This document shows, piece by piece, positions 14,145-24,699 of a DNA stretch of 64,000 nucleotides. Under the pieces are notes generated by a model. That model made no database searches. It was not told where the DNA came from and was given only the letters and a program-made list of their open reading frames with translations. The number at the start of each line of letters is the position of its first letter. Position 1 is the first letter of the stretch. Source of the DNA: Stercorarius parasiticus (taxonomy: Eukaryota > Chordata > Aves > Charadriiformes > Stercorariidae); the NCBI GenBank assembly GCA_013396915.1, contig VWZL01002559.1:62001-126000 (forward strand), read 5' to 3'. A program made the position numbers and the translations under genes.

Positions 14145-14277
14145 CTGCAGCGTGATACCGTGCTTCACGAAGCAGACCACTGACAGACCTTTGCTGGTTT
14201 ATGCCACTGAGCATCTGGACTACTGGGGCAATTGCTAGAATTTCTATGTTGTTTTCCCAGGACCTATAAAACTCAGT
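14145..14277 (-). CDS. Candidate internal coding exon, best of the minus-strand set (unrecognised protein)
   Basis: The minus-strand acceptor TTTTGCTGTAATTCTGCAG precedes 14277, and the consensus-quality donor CTGCAG/GTAAGC follows 14145. The 133 bases stay open in one frame for 44 codons plus one base, reading TEFYRSWENNIEILAIAPVV and later NQQRSVSGLLREARYHAA. The distal half holds three CpG dinucleotides in otherwise CpG-poor DNA, as conserved coding sequence often does. The composition is mixed hydrophobic and charged, like a folded helical domain. I do not recognise the family. It leaves in phase 1, which the exon candidate at 9215-9300 accepts. The acceptor's pyrimidine tract is only moderate. 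Confidence 0.28.
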
Positions 14278-17224
14278 CTGCAGAATTACAGCAAAACCAG
14301 CCCTGCTTCATTCATTTTTATGCAAGACTGCAGAGAATTTTAGCAGCCCACTAGTACTACGGTAACCTGGTAGACATTGCCACTCTGAAAGGTTGATTTT
14401 CATACATTTAAAGAAAAAAGAAACTCCAAATTCACAAAGAATTCCTCCAAATTAAAACCTGCATGTTTTACCTCCCCCCAGCTTAGTGAAATGACCAATA
14501 CAGCACTCATCCCCTTGGCTGTCAATAAGTGCGATATTTCTTAATCACAATATTTTGCACAGCTATGCTACTAACTAGATTTATCCTTAACAAGCTGGAA
14601 CAAAAACAAACTTTTCAGTGGTACACCAACAAGAGCAATGAAGGGGGACTGTGATACTGTGCAGGTGTCCAGGTGACAAGCTACCGTACAAAATATTATA
14701 TAGGTGAAAGTCCAGTTTCCTAAGGCCTTCTATTGTCACTTTTAACGTGGGGTACTCACCCATAGTGCCTCAGTTCCAATACTTCATTAGCTCTGATTTA
14801 ACACAACAGTCAGGACGCTGTCAATTCAACAAGGAAAGGCTGTGAACCTAACAATTCTCTCAACTAGTTCTGATCCTCTCTTCTACCCGCACATGCAAAA
14901 GTCAACTTTTTTTCAAATTCGCAAAATCTCTCCAGATTTAGTCCAGCTGACAAGCTTCTCTCACTTGCTAGGTGGAACACACAGCACAAAATTTCTTAGA
15001 ATTCAAGAATCTTGAAATCAATATGCAGCACAGATCTCTGCACTACAGCAGTTACATTATCTTGTGTGGCACATGCACTGTTCCCATGGCAACGAGCATC
15101 CTTCATCCAACTCCATTATTATGGCTATTTGAGGCTTTCAGAATCTCTGGTGTCCAAGCCATGGCTCAGAGCTACTTTGTGCTAATAAGCCTCAAGAATA
15201 GACACAAGAAGAAAAGAGGAAAATACAGCAAACTCTGTTTTGCTAATCTATAAGCAACATGGAAAGCAAAAAGTGGCATGGGAAATACAATTCAATCAGC
15301 TAAGGGGAAGTGACTCTTATATAACCGTCTTCATTAAGTGAGATGAACATAGTGCAAATTCACTACGGCCTTTTAATTCCAGAAAAATAAACAGTCAGCT
15401 CAGTAAGTCTGTTGATGAAGAATGGCTTTATAATAGGTATGAGGAAACAAAAGTCTTAATGAACATCTATTGCAATATTAATTTCTCTATCGATATAAAA
15501 TATCTATCTTTCTTTTCAAAAAGGACTAGTTCGTAATTATCTGCAGAACAGGTCAAGAAAATAATTTGATTTTGACCTTTTTATGATGTCCGATATTAAA
15601 GCTTTAAAGGGCCATTATCAAAGTGTATAGTCTTCACAGTATAATCTATATTTGGTTTATATAAATTGTCCCTAGATATTTTAAGTAAGCTTTCTCTATC
15701 AATAACACCACTTTTTTGGGGGGGCATTTAAGCATTTCCACATCAAAGCATTACAGCAACCTCGTTATGCTTTGCACAGCTTAATATAAAGTTTCTCTTA
15801 GTCACCAACCAGGGAATTTCAGACAGAAAATAAATAACCTAATTTATTAAAGCGACCCTTGACAAATCATCCCTAAGTTGCCAGCTAGAGGTTTTGTCCC
15901 TGTGAAATACACATGGGTCAGTAGGAACAGAAATGCTTTGAAGTAGGAGGGTTTGAAGGCTCTTAAAAAGAAATGTTAAAAATAAATAAAGAAGGCACTA
16001 CACCAGAAAATGCCCTTACAATTGACAAAGGAGACTGACAGGCTGCTGAATCCAGTCGATCTTTAGCTACACTTAAGCTTAATTGTGCTCAGCACCTGTT
16101 CGGAAAGAACAGTAATTCTTTAAGTGTCTTGAACACCATCTATCCTCAGCTGGCCATGTTCAGTGTCAGGTCAGGTGTTGGGGCTAAGCAAGGTCAAAAG
16201 CAAGATCAGTCTTCAGAACAGACCCCTCAGGGAGATGAGTGAAACCAGCTGGTGCCACTCTCACAATCCCCCATCCATTCACAGATCATCCAGGCAGCGA
16301 GATCAACAAAGCCCAGTTTCACATGATCCCTATGAACAGCTGGAATAGCAGGTCTCATGCAGCCCACTGAAGTAGGAGTCTTTCTCCCTTCCACACTCCA
16401 GCTCCAAAGCAAACACTGCATCCTAAAGTAGAGCCCAAGAGGACCCCTGGCAGGTCCTGTTCTTTTGGGCTGGAGAGCAGTAGTAGTTCAGGGAGAGTGA
16501 CATTACAATGAAGGATGATTTTCAAGTGTGGCAAAATTTAAATATCAGCTTCTACAGAAACTAAGAGGAAAAAACCTCTTCTACTACTGGTAAATGAACA
16601 TGCTAAGCATTAATGAACAGTAAATAAAACCTTATTCTTTTACAGCTACTGTCATCATTATGTGCTGTTTGCAACCTGGAAGCCTGACCTGCTGGTGCTC
16701 TCACCTGGCTGTTCCTGCAGCTCGCAGGTGAAACCCATTGTTTTATCAATTCTGTGCCCAATATCAGTCTCCAGGCTGACACTGACTGTCCAAATAGGTG
16801 AACTCATTTCAGGAAACTGATGAAAGTATGATTACTGTTTGAGAATGTAACCGCTATAAGGTTTAAGTGTCTTTACATTTGAGGCTGAAGGCATGTTGCT
16901 ATTCGACTCTGGGACAGATTCTGAATTCTGCTCATGTTTGACAGCTAGTGAAATCAATGGAATTAAATTCAAGTTAAATTAAGCCCACAAAGAAGCTTAA
17001 CATACCTAATCATATAGCTTTCTGCTATGAAATAGTTCGCAAGAGGAAAGCAGCATGGAATTTTCCATCTATGCCTTCCCTTTGTAACCCGCATAGCCAG
17101 TTTGCACAACTCTAATTTTCTTGCTCATGAGATTGAAGAAAAACTTTGTTTTCACAGTAGAAGATATGGAGAGGTGATCCAGGAATGCTTAAACTACTCT
17201 TTTTTTTTTTGTGCTTCAATCCAG
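14278..17224. other. Non-coding DNA, no supported gene
   Basis: I see no repeat signature that I can name and no open frame with convincing splice or start signals. The sequence is AT-rich, with short homopolymer runs. Confidence 0.45.
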
Positions 17225-17312
17225 GGACAGATGCTTACTTCCAGTTCAAATGCAGGTTCTGCATCACCCTCCTGTACCTGACCAGCAAAGGATACCGAGA
17301 TGGGGCTGCCAG
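17225..17312 (+). CDS. Candidate plus-strand exon (unrecognised protein)
   Basis: A long T-run (about 17198-17210) and TGCTTCAATCCAG form a good acceptor. The interval ends GCCAG/GTGAAG. One frame reads TDAYFQFKCRFCITLLYLTS followed by KGYRDGAA, with a CxxC pair. A second frame is also open (CLLPVQMQVLHHPPVPDQQR), which weakens the case. No partner exon was identified on this strand nearby. The donor is usable but not strong. Confidence 0.18.
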
Positions 17313-20300
17313 GTGAAGCAGACCAGTAGACACAGCTGAGGAAGATGACATTGTGTTACCCTGAAACCCATCTGCTGAGCTGGAGAGGATCTATCACACA
17401 AGCAGCAAAATCCTTGAGGAATTATATTCTTTCAGAAATGTTAAAACCCTGTTCAAATAATCCCAGTTAATTTTAATTTCAGAAGGTTAGATAGTCCTCA
17501 GAATTTTCTCTAATTGCATATTCCTCAGAATAGACTCCTCTGGTTGCTCTGTAATCAAATCATAATTAAAGCATCTGTGTCATTTTATCTATCCCTTCCT
17601 GCTAGTTGTAGCATTTACAGAAGGCAACAAAGATGCAGCATGCAAAATTTCCAGCATCAAGGCTCATCATCAGAGCAATAATAGGGATTTGTGCTAGTGT
17701 GGCTGTCTGAGTGTTTCCTTAGGCTTTCATTAGCCTTTAAAAACAATTGAGGAAGAGAAGAATACTAAACAGTGCCCCCCTTGTTGTATCCACAACTGGA
17801 GGCCATGTTTTATTCCTGTGATACTTGTTTTTAAAACAGCTGCCTCATTTCATCTCAGCTTCGATGAGAAAACAGTCATACAGTGGGGAAACAGTTGTCC
17901 TAGCCTGAAATTAAGAGATATGTTAAATAGCAATATCACCTTGATAGAGAAAAATATTTTATTTTTGAGCTCTGTATGATTCATCAGACTGAGTCTGCAC
18001 TACATTTCAGACAGGAAAAAAAAAAAACCAAACCAAAAAAAACAACCAACAAGCAAACCCGTTCCCCTGAGCTATATCACAGAACCCCCAAATTAACTCA
18101 TTCTCGGGTTCAGACTGCTGAAGAGTTGGTGCTACATAACCTTTACCCTCAAGGGCATATTGTAAGTCACAGTTCAGAAGAAAGGGGATGGCACAAACTG
18201 TGCAAACTCTCCCCCTCCCCTCCAACACCCACTACTCTTAAGTGATGAAAATGCTGAGCAAACTTCTCTGGGAAAACAGTTTGCATCCTGAGATTAGTTT
18301 TGTCTATTCAGAAGAAAGAAAATAAAGCATTAAAAAAAGAAATCAGAATTTCTTGCACAAGGAGAATTCTAGATCAGACTGGGACAATTTACTTGTGAAA
18401 TTTTAGTTTGTATTGAAGAGAATACATTGATTGGTAGCTGAAAGCATATATTTTTCAAGTGAAAATTTTGTGATGTATTTATTCGCCACTGACATGACTT
18501 ATTCTTCCTTTCTTCTGCCCTAGATTTTAGTCTTGTACAAGATTTTGTACAGTTACAGAATGAACCTCAATTGTGTAGGCATTGCTTGATAAGCATATGA
18601 ACACAATTGGTATGAAAGTAATGATTTTTCACTGTATGCTTTTCATTATAACCTCATTCTAATTAACAATTATTTTAATGTTTATTTTACACAAAAGAGG
18701 TTCTATTTACACAAAGATTATTCTAAGACAGCCCTTCAAACTAAAGTCAGCATTAAGTTTGCTAACAACATATCACATCTTTTAAATGCATAGATCAAAA
18801 CCAGAACAAATAAAAGCTTTCCAGCTTAACAAATTGCTCTATTAATCATCCTTAAATAACTTCTATTTTTAGATGATGAATTCTTTCAGAAATGACTTTG
18901 AGTAGAAAAGTGATTTTGGAGCAATTGATAGCTAAGTATGCTTGATTTAAATCTTAAATAGAAAGTCTTTTCATATCTAATAGATAATGTTAGTTACCAG
19001 TGTATAAGGCCTGCCTCTGTATTTGATTTTATTTCCTTTAGGGGTTTTTTTGTTATTGTTGTGGGGGTTGTGCTATTTTTTTGTTGTTTTGTGTTTGGTT
19101 TTGTTGTTTTGGGGTGGGTTTTTTGGTTGCCCTTTTTTTTTTTTTTAACCAGACAACAGTGGCAGAGAGTAAGACAAACACAGGACTTCTGAGACATCAG
19201 TGATTACTCAAAGCACCCCATGGATTACAGCTGAAGTCAAAGGACTTGTACCTGTTATACCTTGTGGGCTCCCTGTGACTCACAGGGTTCCTTTGTAATA
19301 AAGAGCTGTCATTAACCCAATACAAAGCAGAATTATTGTTAAGAGAGTGGCATTTTCTGCACATTTAAGTCTGATCAGAGTAGCAACACGGAAATAGCGT
19401 AACGTTAATAGTTTGAGTCTGTTTCCCTGGGGTAAAGCCAAAGAATGACCGCCCAGGCTAATGTTGTTCCAACTACACTAGTGCAACTGACAGCAGCATT
19501 TAGTCCTTGGTCTGCAGATTACATCAGCTCCATTCTGGACGTGATCAGCCTCTTCTGTGTTCACAAGCTTGCATGTTGACCAGATCTTGAACAAGTAAAA
19601 TTATTGCAAAATACGGTTGTGCAAGAACAACAACAACAAAAAAAACAACAAAGGGTTTCTTGGAAAGTAACAATTTGGTTTTCATGGTACACTGTGTGAC
19701 TTTCCTTCTTCAAATTCCTTCGTAACAGAAAGGAGGGTAGAATACGTATAAAAAAAATTTTTTTTTTAATTGTTTCAGTACCTAGTATATGAGGGACCAA
19801 ATCCTGTCTGCATTCTGTAAATAGCACTCTTTATGCAGCTGGCAGATTTTTTTTTCCCATCAGTAAAGGAGGTCCAGGTGTAGATGAATTTGCTTATCAG
19901 GTTACCTTCCAATCTGACTGAACAAAACACATTTCAAACATCCAGCTGCCAGCGTTGCCCTTATAAAAGGCTCACACAAGTGGTCTGAGAAAGTCTCAGA
20001 TGTTATAGATATTCTTTTTCCCCTAAAAATATAAATTTAAAAAAAAGAAGGAATCCAACAATCCAGTTGGTATTTCATTCTGTTCTCGTACAGAGCTTAT
20101 GACAAAAGCAGAAGCTGGGGCTGAAACGCTGGCTATCCTCACACTGACAGTCAGAGGACATGCTTCTGGAAGCAGAGGAACAAAATATGTCAGTCACTAG
20201 AAGTTCTGAAGCATATCAGTTGGTTTTTTTTTCCAAGCCAGATACCAGATAACTCACCTGTGATCTGAACGCAGCTTAGTCTTGCTGTAGATAACAGAAG

Positions 20301-23190
20301 TCTAAAGACTGCATTTCTTATTACTATTTGTACAAGAAAAGACTTTGTTGCCTTGTCTGTTGTTTTACTGAGCTGCTGCAACAACTGACCTTGTCTTTTA
20401 AGTCAGATCTGTCATGACTGTGAAAGTGTTCACTGTCTTTCTCTATTTGGCCACGTCTGCGCTGTCATCGCCTGCTCAAAGAGGTCAGGACTGCAGCTTC
20501 AACCTTCCATTACAAGCATTCAGAAAGGCTTTGAGGTGCACTGCTCTCTGCATTTTATGTAACCAAATGTGTCACCATATTAAAAGCACAACCATGCAAA
20601 TGTCACAGATGACCATCTAACATGCAGTTGAAAGGCACAGATATGTCCCCAAGTCCAAATTCATTTTTCGTTTCCAACATTCAATGCAAGCGTGAGTTGG
20701 AAGAAATCATGGTAAGTAGAAAATCCTAAGATAACTTGAAAAGAAATTGTCACCAAGAATTCTCTTCAGAGATAATATTTTTTTTCCAAATCACTTGTTC
20801 GTAGTTGAGTCATCCCGGAAAGCATCTAAAGCTTGTGGAAATTTGTCACTGCATATAGGATGATGAGTGCAGGATTCTTACAGATTATTTAGAAATTTCC
20901 TTTTGGCATCTGTAGCTTGGATTGCATTTACATAGTTAATAGATTCAAATATAGAGTCAAAAACCTCTTCCCCCACCACCTTCCTTCACTTGTTCCCAGT
21001 CCTCATGTTCAATTACTACTCTGTTATACTTAATAGTGCCATCAATGCTGCAGTACTTTAGCAAGAATAGAAGCATCCTATCAGCAATCAGTATCTTCGG
21101 TAACTACTTTAACCACCAACTCGTCCATGCTAACAAATCATTGTTTACTTTTGAAACGCGTTTTAGCAACCCACGATATTCACGAATCAAGCGAGATTGG
21201 CGTATGCAGCCTCTGAATGTTATAAGAGACAGACTCAGCTCTTAACTTTATCAAACAAAACTCTACTTTCAATAAAGCAGACATGAAAATTGCTTCATTT
21301 CTCCCTTTTCCACATGCATAGGAAATAGTAAGCTTTACACACATAAAATACACACAGCCCTATCTAGAATACTTCAAACTCACTGGTTATGAAGAAATTC
21401 ATGATCACAAAACAACTATTTATCATGGGAACAATTGCCTAAAATTTATGCAGACCCATGCTCATATGAACACACACATAATAAAATAAACCGTAAAAAC
21501 TAGCAGTCCGTGCTCCTCATCACTGAATGACATCACCTATACCTTTAACCTCAGAAGAAACAAAAAACATTGAATTCTTACACATCCTATAAACTCAGAT
21601 TTAGAGCTCTCTTACAAGGAGTTCCCTATGATGCCAGTGTTGATATTGAAACAGTTCAAACTTATCAATAGTTAAATTATGCTACCTATTTAGAAAAAAA
21701 TAAAATGAAAATTGAGCCATCAATTCTTAACACAGTATTAACATGGCAATTTCTAACAGATTTCACCCATTTCCCATTAGGACTGAGATTTATTTTGGCA
21801 ACTGAAGGAAGATACCAACTTATGTTGTTTCTGTTCCCTGTGCCCCACCTAAAGTGTTTAAATTCACACACATTAAGTGACTTGATCCCCAAAAAAGTGT
21901 GAAGTTACAGATAGCCAATTAAAGTCAATTCAAACAGCTTAAGCTGAGCATCATTGAAATTCAAGTCACTTTCCCACCTGCATGCGAATTTAATAACTCC
22001 AAGTTTTAAGTCACTGCCCTTCATATCTAGATCTCCACATTTAAGAAATAAGCTGCCAAGTTCCTCAGATTTTGAAGAGGCCAGGATCAGCCACTGTCCC
22101 TTTAATGTTCCACCTCGTCTCCAAAAGGAACATCTTTTTACTAGAGCTCAGTGTGATTCACTGGAATTTGCCAGGCAGGTCAGGAAATCCCCTGAAGCAG
22201 AGGAAGAATATTAAAGAGATGGGACATGTATATCAAATCTCATTACTGTTCTCTTATGAGAATCAATCAAGTGAAAGGACGTGATGATGTCATTATGACA
22301 TCATTTACTTTAGGATTAGAAATTTATAGCTACTTAGCAACCAAAGCTGTCCAATACAGAAGTAAGAGATCCACTGGAAGATGTTATCATCTGACCCATT
22401 TACTGCAAGATAAGTATTTGTCAGTTCTTGTTCCAAGACTTTATAAGACATACAATAACTTAAGAACCCTGATGTTTCAAGTACAGAATATTAGAAATAA
22501 AACATTCTATCTGAACATTTTTTATTAATATTCAAGTACGATTTTTTAGCCCATAACAGCTAATATGCACATTCCCTTGCAGTCATCTTCCTTTTCACCT
22601 TCTCATAGGTCTACACCCTAAAAATGCAAAAAGAGAGAGCTTGTGCTAAAGAGATTTTATTATTTCAAGAACTACAGCCTCTATCAGAAACTCAAACCTC
22701 GTATAGTCAGGGGAGACTAATATAATTCCATAAGAATGCAAGCTTAGAAAGCATGTTTACTTCAATAAACTCAGCTGAAAACAGCCAGTCGATGAGCTCC
22801 AGTATCTGTCAGAAATTTCAGTAAAAATAAAAAATAAAAGGCTTTGTACATGAAAAAAAGAATTGCTCACGCTGCTTCTGTGGCTATTTCTGGGACCTGA
22901 AAAGGGTTTGATGCCCGGAATCTATGCCTGACCTGATTTTTCTTTAAAGTTCACTCATCTCTGTTGAAAATACAGTTTAAGCGAGTTCTAAAGCAACTGA
23001 GCAGAGATAATACGTGAACTGAAATTATAACGAAATCTTTAAATCCATTACCGAGAAGCTAGAAGCAGAGCACTAGACCGACACTTCACACTTCCTCATC
23101 CATGTTCTGCTACCGACTAAGCAAAGCACTGGAACACATTTAACGTTAAACGATAGAAATTAAAACACTCCACCTTCTGGAAACAACTTT
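17313..23190. other. Non-coding DNA with low-complexity patches
   Basis: The stretch is AT-rich. It has an A/C-rich patch at about 18010-18060 and a T/G-rich patch at about 19040-19150. Weak minus-strand exon-like pieces occur at 19906-19984 and 20258-20284; the latter is listed separately. No known repeat family or gene was recognised. Confidence 0.45.
20258..20284 (-). other. Candidate 27-nt micro-exon
   Basis: On the minus strand a strong acceptor (TTCTGTTATCTACAG) is followed only 27 bases later by a consensus donor CACAG/GTGAGT. The length is a multiple of three. In the phase left by the candidate first exon in the CpG island (phase 1) it reads RLSCVQIT without a stop. It lies about 3.4 kb downstream of that exon in transcription order. 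Pairing of strong sites at this distance can still be chance. Confidence 0.2.
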
Positions 23191-23668
23191 TATTAGGGTG
23201 AGCCCGTTCCGGGTTTCCGCGGAAAGGAGAGCCCCGGGGGAGCCGAGGGACGCCCGGGGGTGGCCCCCGCCTCTGCTCTCCCTTCCCCTTCACGCACGGC
23301 GATACCCGCGCCCCCGTGAGCGCCCACACGGGCGGAGGGAGGCTCGGCACACCGCGGCGGCGACCGACTGAAGGAAACCAAGTGTCGCCGCCGACCTCCG
23401 CAGCACCAGGAGCCGCCGCCAGCGCCACGGCAACAGGCGACCTCGCCGCCGCCGCTTCCCGGGCGATTCACCTCAGCGGTTCCCGCCACCGCCCCCTCAG
23501 CCCCTCCGCGGGGCCCCCTCTCTTCCCTCAGGGCTCCGCCGCCTCAGCATCCTGCCCCCGAGGGCGGCCGCCTCCCCCGCTGAGCCCCTCGACGCCGGCC
23601 TCGCCTCAGGGTGCCGCGGAGCGGGCACGGGGAAGGACTAAGTTTGCGCTCAACCGCGCAAACCCTAC

Positions 23669-23771
23669 CTGTCGCCGCGCAGGAAGAGGACGAGGACGAC
23701 GAAGAGATGCCACCGCTGCCAATCGTCCCGAGCCACCGGCGCTGCCCTCCCCAAGCGATAGTAATGTTCAT
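23669..23771 (-). CDS. Candidate first coding exon on the minus strand
   Basis: From an ATG at 23771-23769 the minus strand reads MNITIAWGGQRRWLGTIGSG, then a run of eight serines encoded by mixed TCN codons, and reaches the donor ACAG/GTAGGG after 23669 in phase 1. The start context is weak (T at -3, A at +4), so this may be 5' UTR rather than coding. The donor is good and sits in the CpG island downstream of GC boxes, which favours a real first exon. No matching second exon is certain; the 27-nt interval at 20258-20284 is phase-compatible. Confidence 0.25.
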
Positions 23772-23832
23772 TTAAAGCTCGGCGCCCGCCGCTCCGCCGC
23801 GCCCTCCCCACGCAGCGGCGGGGCCGGGCGCT

Positions 23833-23866
23833 GCCCGCCCCGCCCCGCCCCCAGCCCGCCCCTCTG
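23833..23866. promoter_or_regulatory. Cluster of GC boxes
   Basis: Several overlapping CCGCCCC/CCCGCCC boxes read on the plus strand (GGGCGG on the minus) within about 35 bases, midway between the two divergent splice donors. SP1/KLF binding is the established role of this motif in CpG-island promoters; its use here is inferred. Confidence 0.55.
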
Positions 23867-23869
23867 AGG

Positions 23870-23948
23870 AGAGAGACCGCCGGCCCCGGGCCCGGCCGCC
23901 TCCTCTCGGGCCTGACTACAGGCCCGGGTCCCGTCGCTCTGCCTGCAG
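23870..23948 (+). other. Candidate non-coding first exon ending at a plus-strand donor
   Basis: The GC-rich sequence just right of the GC boxes ends at CTGCAG/GTGACA. There is no ATG-initiated frame of interest in it, so it would be 5' UTR. The left boundary is a guess at the transcription start region. It faces away from the minus-strand donor at 23669. Confidence 0.3.
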
Positions 23949-24017
23949 GTGACAGCTCTTGCCACCGCGCGCCGTCCCCCTCGCCGCTCGCCGGGGAGGC
24001 TGTCGGGCGGACCTGTG

Positions 24018-24105
24018 GCTCCCCTCAGCCCTTCGGCCGTTGCCGGTTTTCCCGCCGGAGGTCAGCTCCCCTCAGCGCTTCGGCCGTTGCCGGTTTTCCC
24101 CCCGG
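24018..24105. repeat. Tandem duplication, 47-bp period, in the CpG island
   Basis: Bases 24018-24058 and 24065-24105 are two 41-base copies differing at only two positions, both beginning GCTCCCCTCAG and containing TTCGGCCGTTGCCGG. The high identity suggests a recent duplication or constraint. It lies downstream of the plus-strand donor, at the island edge. Confidence 0.9.
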
Positions 24106-24594
24106 CCCGAGTTAACAGAAGTTGAACAAAGAAGTTGAGAGCAGCAGGCCTGGGGAGCTGCTGGAAGAACAAGCAGTTTTCTGACCCGGTTTGAGGGGCG
24201 CGTGTTTCCAAGTGGAAAGTTACTTCCAACAGGAAAGCTTAGAACTGTGTTTTGATAGTGTTGAAACATAAATACGTTTTGAAACGTCCTTAAAAATGTC
24301 CAAGCGTAGGACAAGAAATGGCCAGAATCGCCTCTTTCCTGGGATTCTTTTCAGTCTGGTGTCTTCCCAGTGTAAGGTTTCCTGTGGGGAGCCGCTGGCA
24401 GTGGCTTGTGCAGGCCCCAAGCAGGGCGAGCTCACTGTGGCCATGACACCCAGCAGCCACCTGGCCTTGTCCCCGGGATCGTGGAGCACGTGCTGTCCCC
24501 GCCAGATGCTGCTCCACCAAGGAAAGGCGCATCCCAGGGACCTGATGAATGTCCACACCCACAAGAAAAAGCATTGGCACCTTTAACTTCCTAG

Positions 24595-24682
24595 GTGACT
24601 CTCTGGAATGAGTGAGTGAAACGGCAGTGACAACTGGCCCAGGGACTGAACCGAAAGAACACCTTCCAGGGAGTTTTTCAAG
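24595..24682 (+). other. Candidate non-coding exon downstream of the CpG island
   Basis: An acceptor with a pyrimidine stretch (CCTTTAACTTCCTAG) precedes 24595, and a good donor CAAG/GTAAGC follows 24682. All three frames contain stops, so it would be untranslated. Its position 650 bases right of the plus-strand donor fits a 5' UTR or lncRNA exon. The segment 24290-24600 is moderately GC-rich and gives open frames on both strands with no recognisable product. Confidence 0.22.
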
Positions 24683-24699
24683 GTAAGCTGGTTTCCCTT

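Larger units (their letters stand above)
23190..24110. promoter_or_regulatory. CpG island, probable bidirectional promoter
   Basis: CpG dinucleotides and G+C rise sharply here and fall off at both edges, in an otherwise CpG-depleted window. A cluster of CCGCCC/CCCGCCCC boxes, the SP1/KLF type, lies at about 23833-23866. Splice donors point away from this cluster: minus-strand ACAG/GTAGGG after 23669 and plus-strand CTGCAG/GTGACA after 23948. That arrangement fits divergent transcription. There is no consensus TATA box at a sensible spacing, which is usual for CpG-island promoters. Long arginine/proline-rich open frames here are an effect of composition. Confidence 0.75.

Noticed and set aside
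19906..19984. Minus-strand interval with donor GGAAG/GTAACC
   Set aside because: Phase-compatible with the upstream micro-exon candidate, but it leaves in phase 2, which the exon at 14277 cannot accept. The acceptor is mediocre.
23316..23867. 183-codon plus-strand open frame in the CpG island
   Set aside because: Stops are rare in G+C-rich DNA. The product is an Ala/Pro/Arg/Ser composition with no motif, and other frames there are also long.
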